NCBI RefSeq assembly: GCF_037023735.1 | Contig: NZ_CP146069.1 | Coordinates: 3,389,501 to 3,453,500 of the forward strand | Origin: Roseovarius sp. S88 | Lineage (GTDB): Bacteria; Pseudomonadota; Alphaproteobacteria; Rhodobacterales; Rhodobacteraceae | Direction: 5' to 3' | DNA: 64,000 nt | In this document: positions 1-7,832 of the stretch, piece by piece | Layout: every line of letters begins with the position of its first letter | How positions within the stretch are numbered: the first letter of the stretch is position 1 | Program-made: the position numbers and the translations under genes | Notes under the pieces: generated by a model | Databases searched by the model: none | The model's input: only the letters and a program-made list of their open reading frames with translations | What the model was told of the DNA's origin: nothing

Positions 1-93
1 CTTGGTCACTTCGCGTAGAATCGCATCAGCGTGTTTTGCAGGAACGTTATCCGCATCAATCAACACCGCCAAAAGCTTTGGGTCGTCAGGCAT
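1..93 (-). CDS. NYN-domain protein, N-terminal fragment
   Basis: The reverse strand reads into the left edge of the window from an ATG at 93, giving 31 residues. They contain LLAVLIDADNVP, the first conserved strand and acidic residues of the NYN (PIN-like) nuclease fold, in which aspartates bind a metal for RNA cleavage. A strong ribosome site (AAAGGAGAT) lies just upstream of the ATG. The rest of the gene is outside the window, so an added OST-HTH/LOTUS domain, common in bacterial members, cannot be checked. It is transcribed in the same direction as the yghU-type gene that starts further right. Function beyond likely RNA binding or cleavage is unknown. Confidence 0.7.
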   Translation of the reverse strand, partial: MPDDPKLLAVLIDADNVPAKHADAILREVTK

Positions 94-146
94 AGGCAAT
101 CTCCTTTAGATCACTCTGCCTGACTACAACCCAAAGTAAAACTCAC

Positions 147-1015
147 TTAGGCGTTTTCGCCGATCTTATCCTGTGTCTGCGTCTCAAAGTCCGACGCGTC
201 ATGCCGTTCCCAGAGCTGCTCAGATGGATCCCCCATAGTCCGGTTCACCATGCGGCCGCGTTGAACCGTTGGGCGGTCGAGGATTTTCTCGGCCCAGGCC
301 ACAACGTTTTTGTACTCATGCACGGACAGGAACGTTCCAGCGTTATACTGCCGCCCAAGCGCCAAGTTCCCGTACCAGGGCCAAATCGCCATATCGGCGA
401 TGCTATAGTCATTCCCCGCGATGTAGGGCCGGTCCGCAAGGCGCTTGTCGAGCACGTCAAGCTGACGCTTGGTTTCCATGGCAAAGCGGTCAATCGGGTA
501 TTGCCATTTTTCAGGCGCATAGGCGTAGAAGTGACCAAAGCCGCCGCCCAAATACGGCGCGCTCCCCATTTGCCACATCAGCCAGTTCATGACCTCCGTG
601 CGTTCCGGGCCTGATGAAGGAAGAAACACCCCAAATTTCTCTGCCAAGTGGATGAGGATCGAACCAGATTCGAACACATGCAAAGGCTCGGCTCCGCTAC
701 GATCCACGAGGGCGGGTATTTTTGAGTTTGGGTTCACCTCAACAAAGCCTGACCCGAACTGATCCCCATCGCCAATCCTAATAAGCCACGCGTCATATTC
801 CGCATCGTGCCCAGCCGCCAGAAGCTCTTCGAACATCACAGTGATCTTCACCCCATTGGGTGTGCCCATCGAGTAAAGCTGAAACGGATGCTTGCCTACC
901 GGCAGCTCTTTGTCATGCATTGCCCCGGCGATAGGACGATTGGTCGACGCAAACGTGCCGCCATTCTCTTGTTCCCAGGTCCAGACTTCGGGGGGGTATA
1001 GGTATCATCGCTCAT
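147..1015 (-). CDS. yghU: YghU-type glutathione S-transferase, frameshifted near the 5' end
   Basis: Glutathione-dependent disulfide-bond oxidoreductase of the YghU/YfcG class, cytosolic. The open part (147-920) carries family landmarks: KELPVGKHPFQLYSMGTPNG, the EYDAWLIRIGDGDQF block and EVNPNSKIPAL of the thioredoxin fold, then the helical GST C-terminal domain. The usual N-terminal extension (about 30 residues, with a VWTW motif) is present in another frame: from an ATG at 1015, preceded by GAGGAAA, the product begins MSDDTYTPP, and it rejoins the GST frame only if one C is added to the 7-base G/C run at 990-996. Repaired length is 289 residues, about the normal size of the family. The gene is either a real frameshift mutant or a homopolymer sequencing error. 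A shorter protein from the ATG at 920 would lack the extension. Confidence 0.8.
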
Positions 1016-1114
1016 CGGGGCGTTTCCTCATTGATACGTGCGTTGCCCAAGAGGTAACGGCCTTCACCGCCGATGCAAGTGCGTTGCTGCACACATAACT
1101 GTGCAATACAGGAT

Positions 1115-1711
1115 TTAGCTTGTCGGGATCGGCTCTGACGACGGATCACTCGCTTTCAAAATACCTCGCGCGCGTTTCCAGGCGAACACCTCTTGCCGAT
1201 GCACCCAGGTGTATTTTTCATCCTGCAAGGTTGGTGCCCAGTAAAGAATGCCGCTAAAGCGCCACGGGTCTAGAACCATTCCCTCGTCAAATTCATCCCC
1301 GACAGCGGACACGATCACCGTCGAATGATCAATGAGAAGCCGCGTGTGCGCGTTGGCGATGGCGCGGTGGGTGATCAGCGTCTGAAAATTTTCCTGCTCC
1401 AGGCGCTTCTGCATATCTTCCGCCCAATGCCAGCACAGCCCCCGCGGGCGCGATCCTGCATTTACTTTTATGTTGTGCACGATAGCTGAGTCCGTGACGC
1501 CATACTGTTGGCGCAGAACCTTGGGATAGTTGATGCCGATATCGGCAGCGCGCAGCGCCTCGGCGGGATCGATCGACGGGTTCAACGCCGTGATCCCATT
1601 GGCCAGGCGGCTGACCTCATCAGGAGCATGAACAGGTGGTGTCGCACAGCCTACGAGAGCGGCCGTTGAGACCAAAGAAAGAGAGAAAGCACGGCGCGTA
1701 AACTGCGTCAT
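1115..1711 (-). CDS. Putative lipoprotein with a possible Cys-His-Asp triad
   Basis: A 198-residue protein that I cannot assign to a named family. The ATG at 1711 gives a signal peptide ending in the lipobox LVGC (MTQFTRRAFSLSLVSTAALV then GC), so the mature protein is probably lipid-anchored. An upstream in-frame start at 1759 would put a non-signal extension before it and was rejected. The mature part has CWHWAED near residue 123, NAHTRLLI about 30 residues later and VLDPW about 30 residues after that. The Cys, His, Asp order and spacing resemble transglutaminase or papain-fold enzymes, but this is inference from pattern only. It stands alone between yghU and the formaldehyde dehydrogenase gene on the same strand. 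Confidence 0.7.
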   Translation of the reverse strand: MTQFTRRAFSLSLVSTAALVGCATPPVHAPDEVSRLANGITALNPSIDPAEALRAADIGINYPKVLRQQYGVTDSAIVHNIKVNAGSRPRGLCWHWAEDMQKRLEQENFQTLITHRAIANAHTRLLIDHSTVIVSAVGDEFDEGMVLDPWRFSGILYWAPTLQDEKYTWVHRQEVFAWKRARGILKASDPSSEPIPTS

Positions 1712-1826
1712 TCGAACCCCAAAAGACTGTTCCAATGGCCACGTGTTATCGCGTCGCAAAACGGCTGTCGAGACAAGGGTTTGTTATCTCGCTGAGAGAC
1801 CATCAAAGCAGGTGGCTCATGTGATC

Positions 1827-2939
1827 TCAGTACACCACCACCGAGCGGATGCTTTCACCTGAATGCATCAGATCAAAGCCCTTGTTGATGTCTTCCAATG
1901 GCATGGTGTGGGTGATCATCGGGTCAATCTCGATCTTGCCGTCCATGTACCAGTCAACGATCTTGGGCACATCAGTCCGCCCGCGTGCGCCGCCGAAGGC
2001 CGTGCCGCGCCAGACCCGACCTGTGACCAGCTGGAACGGACGCGTGGAAATCTCGGCACCGGCGGGTGCCACACCGATGATCACGCTTTCTCCCCAGCCC
2101 TTGTGCGCGCATTCCAGCGCGTCGCGCATCACCTGCACGTTGCCTGTGGCATCGAAGGAATAATCTGCCCCGCCGCCGGTCAACTCGACCAGATGGTCCA
2201 CGAGGCTGCCTTTAACATCCTTGGGATTCACGAAATCCGTCATGCCAAACCTTGTCGCCATTTCAACCTTCGCCGGGTTGAGGTCAACGCCCACGATCTG
2301 ATCCGCACCGGCCAGGCGGAGACCCTGAATCACATTAAGACCAATACCGCCGAGACCAAACACCACTCCGCGCGAGCCAATCTCGACCTTGGCGGTGTTC
2401 ATCACAGCGCCAATGCCTGTGGTCACGCCACAACCGATGTAGCAAATCTTGTCAAACGGCGCGTCCTTACGCACCTTGGCCAGAGCAATCTCTGGCAGGA
2501 CCGTATGGTTCGAGAAGGTCGAACAGCCCATGTAGTGCAAGATGGGCGTCCCATCGAGCATGGAGAACCGCGACGTGCCATCAGGCATCACGCCCTGTCC
2601 TTGTGTCGAACGGATCGCCTGACACAGGTTGGTCTTGGGATTAAGGCAGTATTCGCACTCGCGGCACTCCGGCGTGTAGAGTGGGATCACATGATCGCCC
2701 ACTTCCAGAGAGGTTACACCCGGCCCCACTTCGACCACAACACCCGCACCCTCATGGCCTAGGATCGCGGGAAAGGCGCCTTCCGGATCAGCGCCCGAAA
2801 GCGTGAAGTCATCCGTGTGACACAGCCCCGTCGCCTTTATTTCAACAAGCACTTCTCCAGCCTTTGGGCCATCTAGGTTCACTTCCATGATTTCCATTGG
2901 TTTTCCGGCCTCAAGGGCCACGGCGGCGGTGGTGCGCAT
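1827..2939 (-). CDS. frmA: S-(hydroxymethyl)glutathione dehydrogenase (class III alcohol dehydrogenase)
   Basis: Zinc- and NAD-dependent oxidation of S-hydroxymethylglutathione, the glutathione-linked formaldehyde detoxification and oxidation step; it can also reduce S-nitrosoglutathione. The 370 residues match the family length. Visible landmarks are GLCHTDD (catalytic zinc Cys), GHEGAG, the structural-zinc segment [15 protein letters not shown], the third catalytic Cys in YIGCGVTTG and the Rossmann motif [12 protein letters not shown]. The start at 2939 follows GGGAGG. Formaldehyde is expected where methylated compounds are demethylated, which fits other genes in this window. No S-formylglutathione hydrolase gene is adjacent. 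Confidence 0.95.
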   Translation of the reverse strand: MRTTAAVALEAGKPMEIMEVNLDGPKAGEVLVEIKATGLCHTDDFTLSGADPEGAFPAILGHEGAGVVVEVGPGVTSLEVGDHVIPLYTPECRECEYCLNPKTNLCQAIRSTQGQGVMPDGTSRFSMLDGTPILHYMGCSTFSNHTVLPEIALAKVRKDAPFDKICYIGCGVTTGIGAVMNTAKVEIGSRGVVFGLGGIGLNVIQGLRLAGADQIVGVDLNPAKVEMATRFGMTDFVNPKDVKGSLVDHLVELTGGGADYSFDATGNVQVMRDALECAHKGWGESVIIGVAPAGAEISTRPFQLVTGRVWRGTAFGGARGRTDVPKIVDWYMDGKIEIDPMITHTMPLEDINKGFDLMHSGESIRSVVVY

Positions 2940-3070
2940 CTATCTGTCCTCCCAGAGTCTTTTGCCGACTTTGGGCGAAACCGCGCATCATTTCAATAGA
3001 CTGGGCACATTGGGGTTGTGGCAAGGCGCATTTGGCACAAGACTGTGGTCAACTAAAGAAGGACAGTCAC

Positions 3071-3367
3071 ATGCGCATGTCATTGATAGTAGCGTCAGGA
3101 TTGAGTTTGGTCCTGACAGGCTGCGGCTCAGCGGAAGTGGAAGCAGACGCCCCTCCAAGACTTGAAGAGGCCGGACCAGACGAATGCGGCGTGGCTGAAA
3201 ATGCAGGACTTGTGGGTGAACCCGTCAGCGCATTCAACGAAGCCGCATGGCCCAATCCGGTGCGCATAATCCCTCCGGGCGGAATTGTAACAACCGAATA
3301 TAATCCAAAACGACTGAACATCGACCTCAACAGTCGAAACGAGATTGTGAGGTTTTGGTGTGGGTGA
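3071..3367 (+). CDS. I78-family peptidase inhibitor-like lipoprotein
   Basis: A 98-residue secreted protein. The ATG at 3071 follows AAGAAGGA and starts a signal peptide with lipobox LTGC, so a lipid-anchored periplasmic protein is likely. The mature part has DECGVAENAGLVGEP, then a segment with a PPGG turn and TTEYNPKRLNIDLN, the pattern of the I78 (elastase-inhibitor-like, Pfam Inhibitor_I78) family. Such proteins may protect the envelope against serine proteases, but the target here is unknown. The gene is transcribed away from frmA and towards azoR and has no obvious operon partner. Confidence 0.75.
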   Translation: MRMSLIVASGLSLVLTGCGSAEVEADAPPRLEEAGPDECGVAENAGLVGEPVSAFNEAAWPNPVRIIPPGGIVTTEYNPKRLNIDLNSRNEIVRFWCG

Positions 3368-3395
3368 GCGATGCGCCCACCCTCTCCAAACTCGC

Positions 3396-3986
3396 TCATG
3401 CTGCATCAGCTAGCGCCTCAATCTCCGCCTCAACGCGTGCCAGACTCGCCTCTGCGTCAACTGACATCTGATCTGCTGCAACAATTGCCACATCGGTTAT
3501 CCCAACAAACCCGAGCACATGCCGGATGTAGGGTGTTGCAAAATCAATCTCGGATCCGGTTTTGGTGCCACCTGAAGCCACCGCAACAATCGCACGTTTC
3601 CCTTCCAACAATCCCTTAGGGCCATTTTCTGTATAGCGGAAGGTCAGCCCGGCCCGTGCAATCAGATCAATCCAGGCTTTCATAGCTGCAGGCACGCCGA
3701 AATTATAGATCGGCAAGCCGATGATCAATGTATCGGCCGCTTGAAGCTCATCCACCAGGTTGTTTGACAGTTCCAAAGTTGCTTTCTGCACCTCCGTGCG
3801 GGCATCAACAGGCGTAAAGTTGGCATTCACCCAATCCTCGGTAATCTGCGGCAGGGGCGCGGCGGCGAGATCGCGGATGATCACTTTGGCTTCAGGGTTT
3901 TGCGCCACAAGGCGCGCCGATAAATCCCGCGTCACAGAGTCTTCGGTCCGAGCGGATGCGTCGATGTGCAGTATGGTATGTGTCAT
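3396..3986 (-). CDS. azoR: FMN-dependent NADH-azoreductase
   Basis: Flavodoxin-fold quinone and azo reductase of the AzoR/AcpD family; it probably reduces quinones by two electrons in the cytosol. At 196 residues it has the usual length. It starts with ILHIDASAR, the phosphate-binding loop for FMN, and contains LIIGLPIYNFGVPAAMKAWID and a VASGG segment typical of the family. A LysR-type regulator starts divergently 136 bp away, a common arrangement for LysR control of a reductase gene. Nothing appears truncated. Confidence 0.92.
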   Translation of the reverse strand: MTHTILHIDASARTEDSVTRDLSARLVAQNPEAKVIIRDLAAAPLPQITEDWVNANFTPVDARTEVQKATLELSNNLVDELQAADTLIIGLPIYNFGVPAAMKAWIDLIARAGLTFRYTENGPKGLLEGKRAIVAVASGGTKTGSEIDFATPYIRHVLGFVGITDVAIVAADQMSVDAEASLARVEAEIEALADAA

Positions 3987-4019
3987 TGGTCAGGTCCTTT
4001 GAAATTCTTCAACATGTAT

Positions 4020-4034
4020 TTCCAAGTGCTGGAA
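4020..4034. promoter_or_regulatory. Candidate LysR operator between azoR and the divergent lysR gene
   Basis: A perfect 5-bp inverted repeat with a 5-bp spacer (TTCCA-N5-TGGAA) lies in the 136-bp divergent interval, 34 bp upstream of azoR. It fits the T-N11-A dyad that LysR-type regulators bind. A further TGGAA occurs about 20 bp to the right. Binding is inferred only from position and symmetry. Confidence 0.35.
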
Positions 4035-4122
4035 TAGAATTTGACTTGTGCTCTGGAAAACGCAACTATCACAAACGGACAGCCACTGTTGAAAATCGCA
4101 CATTACTGGGAGCATCCAAAGC

Positions 4123-5004
4123 ATGGACAGTTGGGATGAGGTGCGCACCGCCTATCACGTCGCTCGTGTTGGCACAGTGAGTGGAGCGGCAGATGTTTTG
4201 GGTGTGCATCACGCAACCGTGATCCGCCACATTGACGCTCTGGAGGAAAGGCTTGGCGTGAAGCTCTTTCAACGTCATGCGCGGGGCTACACAACCACAG
4301 AGGCGGGCGAGGATCTTTTACGTGTCGCACAGGCGACAGACGATCAGTTCAGCCAGTTATCTGGCAGGATCAAAGGACGGGGCCACGACGTTTCCGGAGA
4401 ATTGGTTGTGACATCTCTTGGCGGGCTCAGCCACCTGTTGGTCCCCGTGCTAAGTGATTTTCAAAGAGAATACCCCGGCATAATCGTGCGGTTTCTCACG
4501 GGCGAACGGCTCTTCCGGTTGGAATACGGCGAGGCACATGTTGCGATCCGCGCAGGCCGCGCGCCGGATCAACCCGACAATGTCGTGCAACCTTTTTTCC
4601 AGCAGAAGTATACACTCTATGCAAGCCGAGTTTATATTGACCGGCACGGGCTTCCGTCATCGGAAACAGAATTTGATAGCCACTATTTTGTCAGCGCTGA
4701 CGACCCCAAAAACCGCGCACCTTTCAACCAGTGGCTGCGCGACACTGCCCCGGAAGAACGCATTGTGTTCCGCAGTCAGGACGTTCACGCGCAACGTCGA
4801 GCGATATCCGCAGGCGCCGGGATCGGCTTTGTCCCCAGTGTTCTGGCCCGGGACATAGAGGGCCTGGTCGAGGTTCTTCCACCTCGGGACGAATGGACCG
4901 CCCCCTTGTGGCTCGTCACGCATATGGATCTGCACCGTACGACCAAGGTTCAGGCTTTTCTCAGTTTTCTCAAAGATCGCGCCAAATCCTGGGATACATT
5001 ATGA
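4123..5004 (+). CDS. LysR-family transcriptional regulator
   Basis: A 293-residue DNA-binding regulator. The N-terminal winged HTH is clear: RTAYHVARVGTVSGAADVLG followed by HHATVIRHIDALEERLGVKLF and a TEAGEDLL turn. The remaining 200 residues form the periplasmic-binding-protein-like effector domain (LVVTSLGGLSHLL, GERLFRLEYGEAHVAIRAG). It is divergent from azoR and its stop overlaps the start of a DMT permease (ATGA), so it probably controls one or both. The effector is unknown; a quinone or other electrophile would fit azoR. Confidence 0.92.
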   Translation: MDSWDEVRTAYHVARVGTVSGAADVLGVHHATVIRHIDALEERLGVKLFQRHARGYTTTEAGEDLLRVAQATDDQFSQLSGRIKGRGHDVSGELVVTSLGGLSHLLVPVLSDFQREYPGIIVRFLTGERLFRLEYGEAHVAIRAGRAPDQPDNVVQPFFQQKYTLYASRVYIDRHGLPSSETEFDSHYFVSADDPKNRAPFNQWLRDTAPEERIVFRSQDVHAQRRAISAGAGIGFVPSVLARDIEGLVEVLPPRDEWTAPLWLVTHMDLHRTTKVQAFLSFLKDRAKSWDTL

Positions 5005-5891
5005 ATGAAGCCCGGCGCGGTCACGCCGCCATGCTCGCTTTTTCAGCTCTGATTGCTGGATCTTTCGCGCTTGGGTCTATGGCGGCGCCGCATATCGCGC
5101 CCACTGCACTCAATGCCGTGCGTTTTGGTCTGGCTGGCATTCTGGTTGGCACTGTGGCGTGGGCCACCATTGGCTTGCCAAAACGCGCCTTCCATGCGCC
5201 CTGGCGATATTTACTGTTGGGTGGGTCGATGGGGCTTTACTTCGTGATGATGTTCGAAGGGCTGAAAACTGCGCCGCCGGTCAGCGCCTCAGCCGTCTTT
5301 ACTTTGACACCGATCATGTCTGGGGCCTTTGGGTATCTTCTGCTACGCCAACGCATGACTCGCCGAATGGCTATGGCTCTCGCGGTCGGGGCGACAGGGG
5401 CACTTTGGGTAATCTTTCGCGCGGACATCAACGCGCTGATGCGACTCGAGGTCGGGCGCGGTGAAATCATCTTTTTTTTCGGCTGTATCGCGCATGCGCT
5501 CTACACGCCCTTAGTGCGAAAGCTTAACCGCGGCGAACACCCCATCGTCTTTTCGTTTGGAGCCGTCGTCGGCGCGACTTTGCTTTTACTCATAGCCGGT
5601 TGGCGCGACATGGTTAACACCGACTGGGCCGCTCTTCCGACGATTGTGTGGATCACTATTCTCTATACTGCGATCGTGGCCACCGCAGTCACGTTTGTAC
5701 TATTGCAATTCGCTTCACTGCGCCTGCCGAGTGCGAAGGTAATGGCATATACCTATCTTACGCCCACATGGGTCATTGCTTGGCAAGCGGCTCTGGGTCA
5801 TGGCCTGCCACCTGTTTGGATTTTAGGAGGCATCGCGCTCACCATTGTCGCGCTATTGGTGTTATTAAAGGACGAAGCAAACGCCGGTTAG
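5001..5891 (+). CDS. EamA/DMT-superfamily permease
   Basis: An inner-membrane transporter of 296 residues with about ten hydrophobic segments arranged as two EamA repeats (roughly residues 7-130 and 145-290), as in the drug/metabolite transporter superfamily. The ATG at 5001 overlaps the LysR stop in an ATGA junction, so the two are translationally coupled and the longer upstream frame is ignored. An efflux role for metabolites is usual in the family, but the substrate cannot be read from sequence. Its stop overlaps the convergent GT61 gene by four bases. Confidence 0.9.
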   Translation: MNEARRGHAAMLAFSALIAGSFALGSMAAPHIAPTALNAVRFGLAGILVGTVAWATIGLPKRAFHAPWRYLLLGGSMGLYFVMMFEGLKTAPPVSASAVFTLTPIMSGAFGYLLLRQRMTRRMAMALAVGATGALWVIFRADINALMRLEVGRGEIIFFFGCIAHALYTPLVRKLNRGEHPIVFSFGAVVGATLLLLIAGWRDMVNTDWAALPTIVWITILYTAIVATAVTFVLLQFASLRLPSAKVMAYTYLTPTWVIAWQAALGHGLPPVWILGGIALTIVALLVLLKDEANAG

Positions 5892-6895
5892 AGAAACCCG
5901 TTCTCTTGTAGTTGGCGAGACAGAAGCCGAAAATAGAGAGGCGCTGGTTCGCCAGCCTCTTTCATGCCTTGTTGGTTCTTTGCAACAAGCGGGTTGAGAA
6001 GCCGGACATCTGCAACGCCAAAGGCTTCGAACTGATTGACAAAAGATTGCACGGTTTTCTCTCGGTGTCGGCGTTGTATCACGGCCACTTTGGCGTTCGG
6101 GCGCACGGCCCAAGCCGCAAGATGAAGCGCCGAACCATCGGGTCCCACGACCCGGCGGGCGGCACGGTATTGTGCGATCTGGGTCGATATATCGTGGTCC
6201 TGCGGATGAAAAATCTCATAGCCCGCACGCGCCATCAGGCGTTCGATCCGTTGCTCTTTGTCCACGGCTTTTTCAACCCCGGCCAGACGGGTGCGCGACA
6301 GGTAAATGTCAGGACCACCCTTAGCCGGGAATGCGGTCGCAAGGCGTGGTTGAACGGCGGCACGAAACTGTGGTGTACCAGTGATCCAGCCCTGATGACC
6401 AAACCCCGGGCTTGGCAGCAAGAGCTCTTCTACCACAACCGGCGCATTGATCATGAGGGGCGCGGCCTCGTCGGCCATCGCATCAAAAAGCGACTCGTAT
6501 TTGGGGTTGAAACGAGCCAACCGTTCACCGCTTCTGCGAGGAGAGAAAAGAACGCCATCCACGGGATCATCCAGGTGATCGAACACCCATAACCGGCCCA
6601 GGCTTTCCAAAAGAAAATGCCCGAAATGATCCCGCATCACGCCACCGAAGACATGCCGCCCAGATATGCGCATCACGCCGCGACGATCCGGCCGATCCGG
6701 AATGTCTGTGAACCGGTTTTGTGACAAAAGCGTGCGGGAATGCTCACAAAACGTACCATTGCTGCGAAACACGCCATTGGGCAACCGTCCACCCTTTTGC
6801 ACTGGAACGACAAGCGCATTGCGCACTCGTTCGATCCGTGGCTCTGGTAGTTGCAACGGTGTCAGTGGAGCGACAGGCTTGGACGACGTGCTCAA
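5888..6895 (-). CDS. Glycosyltransferase family 61 protein (DUF563)
   Basis: A 335-residue cytosolic or membrane-associated sugar transferase. The GT61 signature appears as FGGVMRDHFGHFLLESLGRL near residue 85, then DIYLSRTRL and the C-terminal VVGPDGSALHLAAWA segment. Bacterial relatives serve capsule, exopolysaccharide or surface glycan synthesis. The gene overlaps the preceding ArsR-type regulator by ATGA (6892-6895), which suggests co-expression. No other polysaccharide genes are nearby, so the acceptor is unknown. Confidence 0.85.
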   Translation of the reverse strand: MSTSSKPVAPLTPLQLPEPRIERVRNALVVPVQKGGRLPNGVFRSNGTFCEHSRTLLSQNRFTDIPDRPDRRGVMRISGRHVFGGVMRDHFGHFLLESLGRLWVFDHLDDPVDGVLFSPRRSGERLARFNPKYESLFDAMADEAAPLMINAPVVVEELLLPSPGFGHQGWITGTPQFRAAVQPRLATAFPAKGGPDIYLSRTRLAGVEKAVDKEQRIERLMARAGYEIFHPQDHDISTQIAQYRAARRVVGPDGSALHLAAWAVRPNAKVAVIQRRHREKTVQSFVNQFEAFGVADVRLLNPLVAKNQQGMKEAGEPAPLYFRLLSRQLQENGFL

Positions 6896-7230
6896 GCTTG
6901 GCTATCCTTCTCGCCAAGCTCAACCTCTAAAAACCGCTCAAACGCATCGAGATTGACGGCTTCGAACTGCCCAAAGCTTTGCATCCATATGCTGGCATCG
7001 CGCATGGCGTCAGGTTCCAGCTTGCACCATTTCACTCGTCCGCGTCGCTCCTGGCTGATCAAGCCGGCTTTGGTCAGAATTGTCAGATGTTTGGACACCG
7101 CAGCCAACGACATCTCAAACGGCTCAGCCACGTCCGTCACGGCCATATCATCCTCCAAAAGCATGATTAGGATCGCGCGACGGGTGGGATCGGCCAAAGC
7201 GGCGAAGACGGTATCTAGCGGATCGGGCAT
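6892..7230 (-). CDS. ArsR-family HTH regulator
   Basis: A 112-residue winged-helix regulator. Starting at the ATG at 7230 it reads MPDPLDTVFAALADPTRRAI, the usual opening of the ArsR subfamily that lacks metal sites, followed by MSLAAVSKHLTILTKAGLIS (recognition helix) and a wing with RRGRVKWCKL. An in-frame TTG at 7287 would extend it by 19 residues, but homologues usually begin close to the chosen ATG. It overlaps the GT61 gene by ATGA, so it may regulate that gene and itself. No ribosome site stands out before 7230, so the start is only fairly sure. Confidence 0.88.
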   Translation of the reverse strand: MPDPLDTVFAALADPTRRAILIMLLEDDMAVTDVAEPFEMSLAAVSKHLTILTKAGLISQERRGRVKWCKLEPDAMRDASIWMQSFGQFEAVNLDAFERFLEVELGEKDSQA

Positions 7231-7335
7231 CTTATGTCGTTTAAGCCGGGCATTGGCAGCCGCGTCAACTGCATTGATCTGAAACAATGCGCTGCGCTTT
7301 TGATCCTCTTAGACTTTGCGCAGGAGGGACTTGTT

Positions 7336-7755
7336 ATGTTCAAGCATATTTTGGTGCCCGTTGATTTGGACGAAAAGGACAACGTTCAAAGAGCGATCGC
7401 CGTCGCGTCAGATCAAGCAAAGCTTTATTCCGCAAAACTGACATTGATCAGTGTAACTGGCGGATTGCAGGCAAAGATGTCTCATTCTTCCGTCAAATAT
7501 GCTCAGCTCTTGGGAGAATTTGCAGCTGAACAAGCGGCGCAACACGGTGTGAAAATCAATAGTCATGTCTATGGTGTTCCAGACCCTAGTGTGGAGGTAG
7601 ACCGCAAGCTTCTCGAAGCAATCGTTGAGTTTGAAGCGGATTTGGTCGTTATGGCCACACATCAACCCGGTTGGGTGGAGTATTTCATCGCCTCTCATGG
7701 CGGACGGATGGCAACACATGCCCCTGTTTCCGTCTTCGTAGTGCGCGACACCTGA
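7336..7755 (+). CDS. Universal stress protein, UspA family
   Basis: A 139-residue single-domain Usp protein. The start at 7336 follows a strong AGGAGGG; the open frame upstream to 7234 is ignored. MFKHILVPVDLDE is the typical first strand. The C-terminal part has DLVVMATHQPGW in place of the usual ATP-binding MGTHGR, then SHGGRMATHAPVSVFVV, which keeps part of the G-x9-G-S/T loop. Usp proteins support survival under starvation or oxidative stress. It is a single gene before imuB, 78 bp away. Confidence 0.92.
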   Translation: MFKHILVPVDLDEKDNVQRAIAVASDQAKLYSAKLTLISVTGGLQAKMSHSSVKYAQLLGEFAAEQAAQHGVKINSHVYGVPDPSVEVDRKLLEAIVEFEADLVVMATHQPGWVEYFIASHGGRMATHAPVSVFVVRDT

Positions 7756-7832
7756 AGACTCGACTCCGTTACAAGAGCATCCTACATTGGAACAAATCAT
7801 GAACGTCTTGCCAATCCCGGTCTGCTGCCACC

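Noticed and set aside
1863..2762. Long open frame (299 codons) on the plus strand inside frmA
   Set aside because: It is antisense to a strongly conserved dehydrogenase, has no ribosome site and its translation shows no family pattern.
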